Assembly (NCBI RefSeq): GCF_003315205.1
Contig: NZ_QNRR01000002.1
Span: 1,117,344 to 1,181,343, forward strand
DNA: 64,000 nt
Direction of reading: 5' to 3'
Source of the DNA: Roseimicrobium gellanilyticum
GTDB taxonomy: Bacteria > Verrucomicrobiota > Verrucomicrobiia > Verrucomicrobiales > Verrucomicrobiaceae
Positions 1 through 7,676 of the stretch are shown in pieces. Below the pieces are notes generated by a model. That model searched no databases. It saw only the letters and a program-made list of their open reading frames with translations, and was not told the DNA's origin. Both the position numbers and the translations under genes were made by a program. Numbering within the stretch: position 1 is the first letter of the stretch; each line of letters begins with the position of its first letter.

Positions 1-402
1 GCTGGATCGGCAGATGCGAAGAACTGGGACTGGAACAGTCCGTACTGGCGCAAACTGGCCGCGCCATGGGGCGGCGCCTTGTGCAGCGCTGGCGATGTGG
101 CCCTGTTCCTGCGCAGCTTTCTGCATCCGGCCGGCAAGGTGCTGCGCCCGGAAACCGCGCAACTCATGATTCAAGATCACACACAAGGGCTCAGCGCGCG
201 TCGGGGAATCGGCTTCGCGCTCGGCCCAGCCGGATTCGGCAAGAGTTGTTCCGACCAATCCTTCGGCCACAGCGGATCGACCGGCATGCTGGCGTGGGCC
301 GATCCCAAGACCGACCTCTCGTGCGTGATTCTCACCTCTCTGCCGGGTTCGGTGTCACGCCCGCTGGTGTTGCAGCCGGTGTCGGATGTGGTTTCCGGAT
401 AG
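1..402 (+). CDS. Beta-lactamase-family serine hydrolase, C-terminal fragment
   Basis: The frame is open from the first base of the window and ends at the TAG at 400-402, so only about the last 133 residues are present; the catalytic SxxK and YxN motifs would lie upstream. The visible part has the hallmarks of the C-terminal half of a class C beta-lactamase/penicillin-binding-protein-like esterase: WGGALCSAGDVALFLRSF (the segment after the YxN region), followed by GHSGSTGMLAWADPKTDLS, where HSG is the usual replacement for the KTG box. Such proteins are generally exported or membrane-associated esterases or peptidases of unknown substrate. The family call is firm; the substrate cannot be told from the fragment. 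Confidence 0.8.
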   Translation, partial: AGSADAKNWDWNSPYWRKLAAPWGGALCSAGDVALFLRSFLHPAGKVLRPETAQLMIQDHTQGLSARRGIGFALGPAGFGKSCSDQSFGHSGSTGMLAWADPKTDLSCVILTSLPGSVSRPLVLQPVSDVVSG

Positions 403-409
403 TGAACTG

Positions 410-928
410 TCAGGCTCTGTTTTTCCGTTCCAGCAGCAAGGCATCAATCACCTGAAGCATTCCCACAAAACGCTCGATCAATGCCTCCACGTCCTGGCGA
501 AAGGTGACCTCATCGAGTGGCATCCAGCCTTGCATCAGAGTCTGGGGACCATAGTCGGTGCTCAAGTTGGGCCAGCCTGAGTTGAGGTCATCGGCTTCGA
601 GTTTTTCTCGAAATGCCGCGGCGAATTCGCGTGGTTTTACGAAGTGCCCAGGCAGGTCACTCATCTTGAGGGCATGGATGTTGTAGTTGAACCTGCGCGC
701 CTTGAGTTCCTTTTCGCCCAACCAGATGGAGAAGAAAATTCCCTGCGCTGTGCCGCCGGATGTCCACGAGTCCTTCTGGAGCTTGAGGACGGCGCTGTCC
801 ATCCAGTCGCCGACTTCGCAGCGCAGTTGATGCTGATGCATCAGGTCGCTGGAGATGGTGTCCCGAACGCTTTCAAGGATGGCGAGATAAGCGTCGTAGG
901 ATTTCATCTCCATCGGTCGTGCTTGCAT
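410..928 (-). CDS. Hypothetical protein, 172 aa
   Basis: A soluble protein without signal peptide or membrane segment. The start gives MQARPMEMKSYDAYLAIL; the methionines at positions 6 and 8 are equally possible starts. The sequence is mixed alpha/beta with a central FFSIWLGEKELKARRFNYNIHALK stretch (split here as FFSIWLGEKELKA then RRFNYNIHALK) and an acidic C-terminal half containing GWPNLSTDYGPQTLMQGW. I do not recognise the family. It converges on the serine hydrolase gene with only 7 bases between the stops, and lies 50 bases downstream of the phosphofructokinase gene on the same strand, so it may be read through from it. Codon use matches the neighbours, which favours a real gene. Confidence 0.6.
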   Translation of the reverse strand: MQARPMEMKSYDAYLAILESVRDTISSDLMHQHQLRCEVGDWMDSAVLKLQKDSWTSGGTAQGIFFSIWLGEKELKARRFNYNIHALKMSDLPGHFVKPREFAAAFREKLEADDLNSGWPNLSTDYGPQTLMQGWMPLDEVTFRQDVEALIERFVGMLQVIDALLLERKNRA

Positions 929-978
929 AGAGGAATGCCTCGCGAAGGGACTCGCGAGCTACGTTGGAACTTCGGAGC

Positions 979-2406
979 TTACGTCCCCACCCCAAACGCC
1001 GGCTGGCCGGTGCTGAGCACGATCTGTTTCCAGAACATGCCGCTGGTGGTCAGGCGTTTTTGTCCCTGGGCGATGAGGGCGAGGGGCACGAGGACGAACT
1101 CGGAGAGCCAGTAGGAGATGACGCAGCGGGTGTAGCCTGCGAGACCTGCCTCCACGGCGAGGGCGCCGAGGCGGTCACAGTAGGTCTGGTCGAAGGCGTT
1201 CGGCGGGATGGCGCGGATGTGGTGGCGCGGGCGGTTCACAAAGGTGCCCACGCTGCGGCCGCGACCGTCCTTGAGACGGTTCTTGAGCCAGCGCTCGACT
1301 TGGTAGGAGAAGCGATCGTGAATGGGTTCTTCATCACCGATTTTCACCTTGCGCTGCCACATCAGTTCCCCCACCCCTTCGGCGACGACGATGACGCCCT
1401 CTCCTCGCGGCATGGAGCCGACCTTCGCCACCACGTGCTCCAGACACTGCATAAGAGCAGCTTCGATTTCCTCAGCAGTCTGGTAGCCGGCGAACATTTC
1501 CGGAATGAGCACCAGCGTGCATTTGCCAAAGGCGTGAGCGGCATTCGCCGCGACGAATCCAGATTCCGCACCGAAGAGTTCCACGATGCCCACACGCCGG
1601 GTGGAGCTGGCTTCTGTTTCCATCTGGCGGATCACGTCCGTGGCCTTGTCCACCGTGGTACTGAATCCGAAGGACTGCGCCACCCAGAGGATGTCGTTGT
1701 CCATCGTCTTGGGCACTCCGATCACCGCCATGTCCGGCACGAGCTTGGCGATGTGATTGGCGGCACGCAGGGAGCCGTCACCGCCGATGACGTAGAGGAT
1801 GTTGATCCGCTGCTTGCGGAGATTCGCCACGATCTTGTCCGTCTGCTCCACGAGGACATCCTTGTTCACACGGCGCAGGCCCAGCTTGGAGCCGCCTTCC
1901 GCGAGGTGCTCGCGGGTGAACTCGGGCGAGAGCAGACCAATGTCCATCTCATCCCCCAGCAGGCCGGTGATCCCATCATACACACCGAAGACGGCACCGC
2001 CCTCGGTGATGTCGCAGCCGTAAGTAGCATAGTGGCGCTGCACGATGGCGTGCGTCACGCGGTTCAATCCAGGAGCCACCCCGCCGGAGGTGACGATCGC
2101 CGCACGGACGGTCTTGGGATTGAAGAAGAGCTTCCGGCGCGGACCCGCCTCGGGGAATCCCGGCACGCCCTTCCCTGCGGCGATGAAGGTCTCGATGTAA
2201 TCCATGTCCGCCAGCACGGCACGTCGGGAATCCTCGGGCCGGAAAAGGCCCAGCAATTCTTCCGACTGCGGGTTCTCAAACTCGGGCGTGCCCAGGCGCT
2301 CCACCGTAGTCTGCAGGGAGTCTCGCGCCTCATAGGCCACCCTCCGCTCACTTATGAGCGCGGCGGCACCATCGATGACGGACTTCTGACGGGTGAGGTT
2401 TTCCAT
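979..2406 (-). CDS. pfkA: 6-phosphofructokinase, group II long clade
   Basis: 475 aa, phosphorylates fructose 6-phosphate in glycolysis. After a ~100-residue N-terminal extension come the phosphofructokinase signatures in order: GGVAPGLN (about residue 107), VIGGDGSLRAAN (about 207), GVPKTMDNDILW (about 230), SFGFSTTVDKATDVI, and RRVGIVELFGAESGFVA. The second Gly of GGDG, where PPi-dependent enzymes carry Asp (GGDD), combined with Lys in PKTMDND, is the pattern of the long ATP-using plant/trypanosome-like clade. On family knowledge this suggests ATP rather than pyrophosphate as donor, but donor choice is inference. The ATG at 2404-2406 has no strong Shine-Dalgarno. It stands alone upstream, with a 90-base gap to the next gene on the same strand. 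Confidence 0.9.
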   Translation of the reverse strand: MENLTRQKSVIDGAAALISERRVAYEARDSLQTTVERLGTPEFENPQSEELLGLFRPEDSRRAVLADMDYIETFIAAGKGVPGFPEAGPRRKLFFNPKTVRAAIVTSGGVAPGLNRVTHAIVQRHYATYGCDITEGGAVFGVYDGITGLLGDEMDIGLLSPEFTREHLAEGGSKLGLRRVNKDVLVEQTDKIVANLRKQRINILYVIGGDGSLRAANHIAKLVPDMAVIGVPKTMDNDILWVAQSFGFSTTVDKATDVIRQMETEASSTRRVGIVELFGAESGFVAANAAHAFGKCTLVLIPEMFAGYQTAEEIEAALMQCLEHVVAKVGSMPRGEGVIVVAEGVGELMWQRKVKIGDEEPIHDRFSYQVERWLKNRLKDGRGRSVGTFVNRPRHHIRAIPPNAFDQTYCDRLGALAVEAGLAGYTRCVISYWLSEFVLVPLALIAQGQKRLTTSGMFWKQIVLSTGQPAFGVGT

Positions 2407-2496
2407 TCCAAAGAAATGGCGAGATCAGGGACTTTGTCACGCTTGGATAGCGTCACAATTTCCCAGATAAGCGCAAAATCCACGCCAGCTCATGCC

Positions 2497-2637
2497 TCAG
2501 CCGCCCTTATCCACAGATGCGGCAGGAGGTTCGGGCTCGATGCGGGAAAAGCGCAGGTCCTGTGTGAGCAGCCAGAACCAGCCCACCGACGCGGCAGCAA
2601 GCATGAGGGTGAGCCACAGAAACCAGGAGCGGAACAT
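2497..2637 (-). CDS. Small single-span membrane protein, 46 aa
   Basis: A short frame starting MFRSWFLWLTLMLAAASV, followed by one hydrophobic helix (residues 2-24) and a polar tail rich in Pro and Glu ending in a stop at 2497. It lies between the zinc-ribbon membrane protein (ending at 2688) and the phosphofructokinase on the same strand. The open frame extends 24 codons further upstream, but those would overlap the previous gene, so the internal ATG at 2637 is preferred. Topology would be a short N-terminus, a membrane span and a ~20-residue tail. No family is recognised. Being short, it could be chance, but the clean hydrophobic/polar division and operon position argue for a gene. Confidence 0.45.
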   Translation of the reverse strand: MFRSWFLWLTLMLAAASVGWFWLLTQDLRFSRIEPEPPAASVDKGG

Positions 2638-2687
2638 GAGGAAGCGGGAGAGATGCGATGGTGCAATACACGCGTGCGTGCCAGACA

Positions 2688-4040
2688 TCAACGTCCGCGA
2701 GCCAGCCAACCTTCCGCGACCAGTTCATCCACCAGCACCTGATTTGCCTCGCCACCAGCCACGTCCTCCCTGTACTTCAGAGTGACGGTGATGGGCTGTG
2801 GTTCACTTGATCCCTTGCGCAGGATGAACTCCAGCGCCATGCCCAGAGGCGTGCCTTCCGTCGCATAGCCGTAGATGGGCGGCGCGTCCTTGGAGCGGGG
2901 ATCCGTGAGTTTCAGGCAAATGAGGTTGGCCGCCTTGGGAAAGACGTCGTTAAAATGCTCGCCGGGCTCCGCCAGCACACGCATCAGGGTGGGAGTCACG
3001 GGGCGCACGTCCATGAATTCCTTCCACCCCATGTCCCCATAGAGAACGAAGCTGGCCCAGTCGATGAAGTACTTGCCGGTGCGTGACTTCATGGTGATCA
3101 CGCGGCGATGCTCGCCATCAGGCAGGATGACCTCAAACGCGAAGGTCAGCATGCCGGCGGGGTTCGCCTCCTTCGCCACGATCTTCTGGTACGCGATGCG
3201 TCCGGGTTCGTGGGATTCGTAGTATTTGACCATCTTGTCCACCATCAGGTGGTCATCGCGCACGAGCTTGACGCGGTCCTTCAGCGTGGTCGCTTCGAGG
3301 AAGCTCTGCACCGCCCTCATGGCCATCTCCTGCTCACTCATGACGCCGGGTGTGGTGGCTGGCGCAGAATCCACCTCTTCGGGCAGCTTCATCTCAGGCG
3401 CCTGTACCGGGGTGCTCAGCACCTCCTTTGCAGAGGGCAGCGCCGGATCGACCTCGACTTTCCTGCTCTCTCCCAGAGGCTCCACCTTGGGAGGGGAAAG
3501 GACCGTCATCATGCCGGAAAAGCCATTCCCAAGAGCTCTCCACCAGTGGAAGCGGTCTGCGGCAATCACCAGGGCGATCAAAGCCACCACCACGCCGACA
3601 CCCCACAGGATCGTATTGCCTTTGCGCTTGATGTCCGAGTCATGCAGGAGGCGCTCTCCTGAGGAGCCCTCCAGTGTCTGCGCTACGACAGGCATGGGGG
3701 CGAGGCTGCCGCCTGCGAGGGGTTTCGAGCCTGCGACCGGGGCCACCCGCGGACTGGGCGCAGGCATGGTGCGGGGCGTGTCACGTCCCGTCACTACGGA
3801 GGTGCCTTGTGGACGTGCCACGACGTTGGAGCGGGCTCCGCCTGCGGCGGCGGCGGCCTCTCCTCCCAGCTGGACAGTGGGGGTCAGCAGGGCCTTGCGC
3901 TTCATGCGCGTGGCCTTGGTCGTGAACTGCAAAATGATGTACTTCCCGCAGCGAGGGCAGTCCCGGGACCGGGTGACATCGGTGACGTTGAGCTCCACCT
4001 CCTGTTCACAGTGCGGGCAGGTCAAACGGGTCTGGGGCAT
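2688..4040 (-). CDS. Zinc-ribbon membrane protein of unknown function
   Basis: About 450 aa from the ATG at 4040 (a GTG at 4079 would add 13 residues; neither has a clear ribosome site). The N-terminus holds two CxxC knuckles, CPHC and CPRC, 18 residues apart, a zinc-ribbon of the kind seen in PVC-group membrane proteins. A Pro/Ala/Ser-rich linker follows, then one membrane span (ILWGVGVVVALIALVIAA) and a ~250-residue domain predicted to sit across the membrane. That domain carries SEQEMAMRAVQSFLEATTLKDRVKLVRD and a final part that handles DPRSKDAPPIYGYATEGTP, possibly a SnoaL/NTF2-like fold followed by a beta-rich segment. The role is unknown; such proteins may sense or scaffold at the membrane. 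Confidence 0.75.
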   Translation of the reverse strand: MPQTRLTCPHCEQEVELNVTDVTRSRDCPRCGKYIILQFTTKATRMKRKALLTPTVQLGGEAAAAAGGARSNVVARPQGTSVVTGRDTPRTMPAPSPRVAPVAGSKPLAGGSLAPMPVVAQTLEGSSGERLLHDSDIKRKGNTILWGVGVVVALIALVIAADRFHWWRALGNGFSGMMTVLSPPKVEPLGESRKVEVDPALPSAKEVLSTPVQAPEMKLPEEVDSAPATTPGVMSEQEMAMRAVQSFLEATTLKDRVKLVRDDHLMVDKMVKYYESHEPGRIAYQKIVAKEANPAGMLTFAFEVILPDGEHRRVITMKSRTGKYFIDWASFVLYGDMGWKEFMDVRPVTPTLMRVLAEPGEHFNDVFPKAANLICLKLTDPRSKDAPPIYGYATEGTPLGMALEFILRKGSSEPQPITVTLKYREDVAGGEANQVLVDELVAEGWLARGR

Positions 4041-4196
4041 CGGGGGGCGGGCGGTGCGGTTCAGTTCAGGTGGAGTCACAAGCTACCGCGCAAAACCCGG
4101 CGCGCAACCATGCGGAATATGGCGGCACCATCTGAGGGAAAAGCAGTTGTGAGGGAGCGGGGTTGAGCCTGTCCGACTTTGCGCCTAGAGTCGCCC

Positions 4197-5576
4197 ATGG
4201 CACGCCGCATGGCCCTCTTTGGGGGCAGCTTCAATCCACCGGGTTTGCATCACCTCCGCATCGCGGAAGTGCTCGCGCGTGAGTTTGATGAGGTGCGCAT
4301 CGTGCCCTGTGGCCCCCGGCCGGACAAGCCCGAGGTGAACTCCGTGCCCTCTGCCTTCCGCGCGGCGCTGTGTGACCTGACCTTCGGCTGCCTGAAAGGG
4401 GCCGTGGTGGATCTCTTTGACCTGGAGCAGGACACCTTCACGCGAAATCATGCGCTTGAGGAACGCTACCAGGCGGAAGCGGAGGTCTGGCATGTCGTCG
4501 GCGCTGACTGGATCGAAGGTGGAGCACAGCATCGTTCAGCCATCCACACTGGTTGGGAAAAGGGACCGGAGCTGTGGCAGCGCAGCCGCTTTGCCATCCT
4601 CACGCGGCCGGGCCATACCATGGACGCTGCGGATCTCCCGCCGAACCACGTGCTCATTCCCCTGGAGATTCCGGGTTCCAGCACCCTCATCCGCGACTCG
4701 CTGCTCCACCGCCGGGCGGCAGATCACCTGCTCACGAAGAAAGCTCACCGCTACATCAATCGCTACGGACTCTACCGCGGCACAAACCCCGCCACCTGGT
4801 CACGCGGGACGCTGGAGGATCTGAAATGCATGATCCAGACAGACCCGCGCAATGGGAAATCTGTGAATTGGCGGGACAAATTCCAACCGCACGTGAACGA
4901 GGACGCGCCCGACTTCATCCTCACCCTGGGAGGAGACGGCGCCATGCTGCGGTGCATTCGTGAGTACTGGCGGAAGAGGCTGCCCTTTTTTGGCGTGAAT
5001 GCCGGGCACGTGGGATTCCTGATGAATGCGCCGGATCAGGTGTTTGAGCAGAGCTTTCCTCCCACGGAGGTCATCTTCCGGCAGCTCCCCCAGATCTATA
5101 TCGAGATGGAAACGGAAACGGGTGAAATCATCCAGGACTACGCCTTCAATGACGCCTGGGTGGAGCGCTCCACCAGTCAGAGTGCCTGGCTGGAGGTGAA
5201 GGTGAACGGCATCTCCCGCCTGCCGAAGCTCGTGAGCGACGGAGCCCTCGTCTCCACGGCAGCCGGTAGCACCGCCTACGCACGCGCCATGGGTGCCTCC
5301 CCTCTCCTGGCGGACACACCCGCGTGGCTGCTGGTGGGCTCCAATGTCCTGGAGCCCGCCCACTGGAAGAGCGCCCTGCTCTCCAGCGACACCTCGGTGG
5401 AGATCCTCAATCTGGAGTGCGACAAGCGCCCGACGACCGCCTATGTGGACGGCGTGAGCCAGGGGGCCGTGCGCAGCATCCGTGCGCGCCTGAGCCGGGC
5501 AGCCGCCGTAGAGCTGGTCTTTCTGGCGAACCGTGACATGGCGGAGAAAATCGCCGGGATTCAGTTCATGCGTTGA
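4197..5576 (+). CDS. Bifunctional NadD-NadK fusion: nicotinate-nucleotide adenylyltransferase / NAD kinase
   Basis: 459 aa from the ATG at 4197 (an upstream TTG at 4179 is possible). Residues 1 to about 200 are NadD-like: MALFGGSFNPPGLHHLRIAE at the nucleotide-binding start, VVGADWI in the middle, IPGSSTLIRDSL (the SSTxIR motif) and the typical NadD ending RYINRYGLYR. Residues about 210-459 are an NAD kinase: LTLGGDGAMLR, FFGVNAGHVGFLMN, FNDAWVER, SDGALVSTAAGSTAYARAMG and the late AYVDG. The kinase part lacks most of the usual N-terminal lobe before GGDG. The two activities flank the amidation step of NAD synthesis, so one polypeptide would make NaAD and later phosphorylate NAD to NADP. The NadD HxGH motif is altered to GLHH. 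argS follows after 47 bases. Confidence 0.88.
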   Translation: MARRMALFGGSFNPPGLHHLRIAEVLAREFDEVRIVPCGPRPDKPEVNSVPSAFRAALCDLTFGCLKGAVVDLFDLEQDTFTRNHALEERYQAEAEVWHVVGADWIEGGAQHRSAIHTGWEKGPELWQRSRFAILTRPGHTMDAADLPPNHVLIPLEIPGSSTLIRDSLLHRRAADHLLTKKAHRYINRYGLYRGTNPATWSRGTLEDLKCMIQTDPRNGKSVNWRDKFQPHVNEDAPDFILTLGGDGAMLRCIREYWRKRLPFFGVNAGHVGFLMNAPDQVFEQSFPPTEVIFRQLPQIYIEMETETGEIIQDYAFNDAWVERSTSQSAWLEVKVNGISRLPKLVSDGALVSTAAGSTAYARAMGASPLLADTPAWLLVGSNVLEPAHWKSALLSSDTSVEILNLECDKRPTTAYVDGVSQGAVRSIRARLSRAAAVELVFLANRDMAEKIAGIQFMR

Positions 5577-5623
5577 TGCACGAGGCGGGATCTGTGCTTG
5601 AGTGCCAGCCCCTTTTATTTCGC

Positions 5624-7378
5624 ATGTCCACGTTTCGCAAGTTGCTGTCCCAGCGTCTCCAGGCCGCCTTCGCCGCGGCAAATATCACCCTGCCTGAGGG
5701 TGCAGTCATTGATGTGACGAATGCCAGCGACTCCCGATTTGGCGACTACCAGAGCAATGCGGCCATGACCGTGGCCAAGCTCCTGAAAACGAATCCCCGC
5801 CAGCTCGCCACGACCATCGCGGATACCTTCGATGGCACCGGCCTCTGCCAGAAGCCGGAGGTGGCCGGTCCCGGCTTCCTGAACTTCCGCCTCACGAATG
5901 AGACACTCGCCTCCACGCTGAATGCCCATGTGGCGGATGCGCATCTCGGTGTGCCTCGCGCGGAGCAGGCGAAGACCATTGTCGTGGACTTCTCTGCGCC
6001 GAACGTGGCCAAGCCCATGCACGTGGGCCACATCCGCAGCACGTTCATCGGCGACAGCCTCGCGCGGCTTGCGCGCTATGTGGGCCACCACGTCATCACG
6101 GACAATCACATCGGCGACTGGGGCACGCAGTTCGGCATGATCATCCACGGCTGGAAGACGCGGATGGACAAGGAGGCGCTCAAGAAGGATCCCATCCATG
6201 AACTCGTGCGCGTCTACAAGGATGTGAACGCCGAGGGCAAGGTGAACGAGGCTGTGCGCGAGATGTGCAAGACCGAACTGGTGAAACTCCAGCAGGGCGA
6301 CGCGGAGAACCTCGAGATCTGGAAGGAGTGTGTGAAGCTCACTCTCGACCAACTGCACGATGTCTACGGCAAGCTCGATATCAGCTTTGACCACTACCTC
6401 GGCGAGAGTTTCTACAACGATGCACTTGGTCCGCTCGTGGAGGACATGCTCGCGCAGAAACAGGCGCAGGTCAGTGAGGGCGCGGTGTGTGTGTTCTCGG
6501 ATGGCACCAAGAAGCCAGAGCAGGACCCTTTCCTCATCTTCAAGGATGGCGAGTGGACCGCCCTTCCTCTCATCATTCGCAAGGCGGACGGCGGATTCCT
6601 TTACGGCACCACGGACCTCGCCACGGTGGACTATCGCGTCAACGAATGGAAGGCAGAAGAGGTCTGGTACGTCGTGGGCGCGCCGCAGCAGTTGCATTTC
6701 CGGCAGCTCTTCGATGCCTCACGGCGTCGTGGTCACCAGACGCGCATGGAGCACATCGCCTTCGGCTCCATCTTGGGGCCTGATGGCAAAATGTTCAAGA
6801 CGCGCTCAGGCGAAAGCGTGGGCCTGCTCGAAGTGATCGAGGAAGCCGTGGAACGCGCTGCCACCGTGGTGGCCGAGCGTGAAGGTTTCACTGATGAGGA
6901 GAAGTCCGAGGTCGCCGAGATCATCGGCATCGCTGCCGTGAAGTATGCGGAGCTCAGCCAGCACCGCATGACGGACTACAAGTTCTCCTGGGACAAGATG
7001 CTCTCTCTCCAGGGGAATACGGCCCCGTATCTCATCAATGCCTATGTGCGTACGCGCTCCATCTTCCGGAAACTGGATGGTGCGGTCACGCTCACCGACG
7101 ACGTCGTACTGACCGAAGATGCGGAACGAGCCCTTGCAATGAAGCTTCTGCAGTTCGGCGAAGCGGTGCATGACGTGCTGGAGGACTTCCGTCCGAACCT
7201 GCTTGCGCAGTATTTGTATGATCTTGCGAGTGCCTTCCACGGCTTCTTTGAAGCATGCCCTGTGCTGCGTTCCGAAGGCGTCACCCGCAACACCCGTCTT
7301 GTGCTCTGCGATGCCACCTCCCGCGTGCTGAAGGAAGGTTTGGGGCTGCTGGGGATCAAGACGACGGAGAGGATGTAG
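5624..7378 (+). CDS. argS: Arginyl-tRNA synthetase
   Basis: 584 aa class I synthetase that charges tRNA-Arg. The start is set at the ATG opening MSTFRKLLSQRLQAAF, the usual beginning of the N-terminal additional (Add1) domain. It carries FSAPNVAKPMHVGHIRST (the HIGH motif as HVGH), GDWGTQFGMI, LYGTTDLATVDYR, and DGKMFKTRSGESVGLLE in place of KMSKS, as is usual for ArgRS. The C-terminal anticodon-binding DALR domain ends with LGLLGIKTTERM, the canonical C-terminus. Length is normal. It lies 47 bases after the NadD-NadK gene on the same strand and may be cotranscribed with it; an inverted repeat follows at 7409-7514. Confidence 0.97.
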   Translation: MSTFRKLLSQRLQAAFAAANITLPEGAVIDVTNASDSRFGDYQSNAAMTVAKLLKTNPRQLATTIADTFDGTGLCQKPEVAGPGFLNFRLTNETLASTLNAHVADAHLGVPRAEQAKTIVVDFSAPNVAKPMHVGHIRSTFIGDSLARLARYVGHHVITDNHIGDWGTQFGMIIHGWKTRMDKEALKKDPIHELVRVYKDVNAEGKVNEAVREMCKTELVKLQQGDAENLEIWKECVKLTLDQLHDVYGKLDISFDHYLGESFYNDALGPLVEDMLAQKQAQVSEGAVCVFSDGTKKPEQDPFLIFKDGEWTALPLIIRKADGGFLYGTTDLATVDYRVNEWKAEEVWYVVGAPQQLHFRQLFDASRRRGHQTRMEHIAFGSILGPDGKMFKTRSGESVGLLEVIEEAVERAATVVAEREGFTDEEKSEVAEIIGIAAVKYAELSQHRMTDYKFSWDKMLSLQGNTAPYLINAYVRTRSIFRKLDGAVTLTDDVVLTEDAERALAMKLLQFGEAVHDVLEDFRPNLLAQYLYDLASAFHGFFEACPVLRSEGVTRNTRLVLCDATSRVLKEGLGLLGIKTTERM

Positions 7379-7408
7379 TCCTCTCTGGGCAAGGTGCTGG
7401 CCGAGTTC

Positions 7409-7514
7409 CCCTCTGGTCTGTAATCTCAAACTACCAAGAAAGGCCCGGTGGGAAGGTGGCGCAGCACCTCCCCACCGGAACTTTTCGAGTAGTTTCAAAT
7501 GATAGACCAGAGGG
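7409..7514. repeat. 106-bp near-perfect inverted repeat between argS and the first giant gene
   Basis: The outer arms at 7409-7434 and 7489-7514 begin CCCTCTGGTCT and end AGACCAGAGGG. Over the core 24 bases (7411-7434 against 7489-7512), 20 pair. The inner arms CCGGTGGGAAGGTG (7445-7458) and CACCTCCCCACCGG (7465-7478) pair at 13 of 14 positions around a GCGCAG loop. As RNA this is one long hairpin. It may serve as an argS terminator, although no clear T-run follows, or may be a foldback/MITE-like insertion. The rest of the 298-base gap (7379-7676) shows no gene. Confidence 0.8.
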
Positions 7515-7676
7515 ATCACTCTCCATACTTTCTCGCGGGAAGAGGGGGGACGTTTCATTTTTTCAACCCGGGTGCTCTCGGACGGAGGCTCGACTTCAAT
7601 GCCCTCTTCGAAAACTCATCCATTTCCTAAGCCCGCCCCCTTGCGCCCGTTTGCCATGATCTGGTAAAAACCAATC

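Noticed and set aside
931..960. CTCGCGAAGGGACTCGCGAG-like sequence near 936, partly resembling 40765-40810
   Set aside because: Similarity is limited to the short CTCGCGAAGG word; too little to define a repeat family.
979..2406. Pyrophosphate-dependent rather than ATP-dependent phosphofructokinase
   Set aside because: The loop reads GGDGS instead of GGDD, which in this family goes with ATP; the Lys in PKTMDND alone is not enough to call PPi use.
964..2742. Long open frame (592 codons) on the plus strand opposite the phosphofructokinase gene
   Set aside because: It mirrors the real gene on the other strand, is His/Arg-rich without domains, and is the usual shadow of high-GC codon bias.
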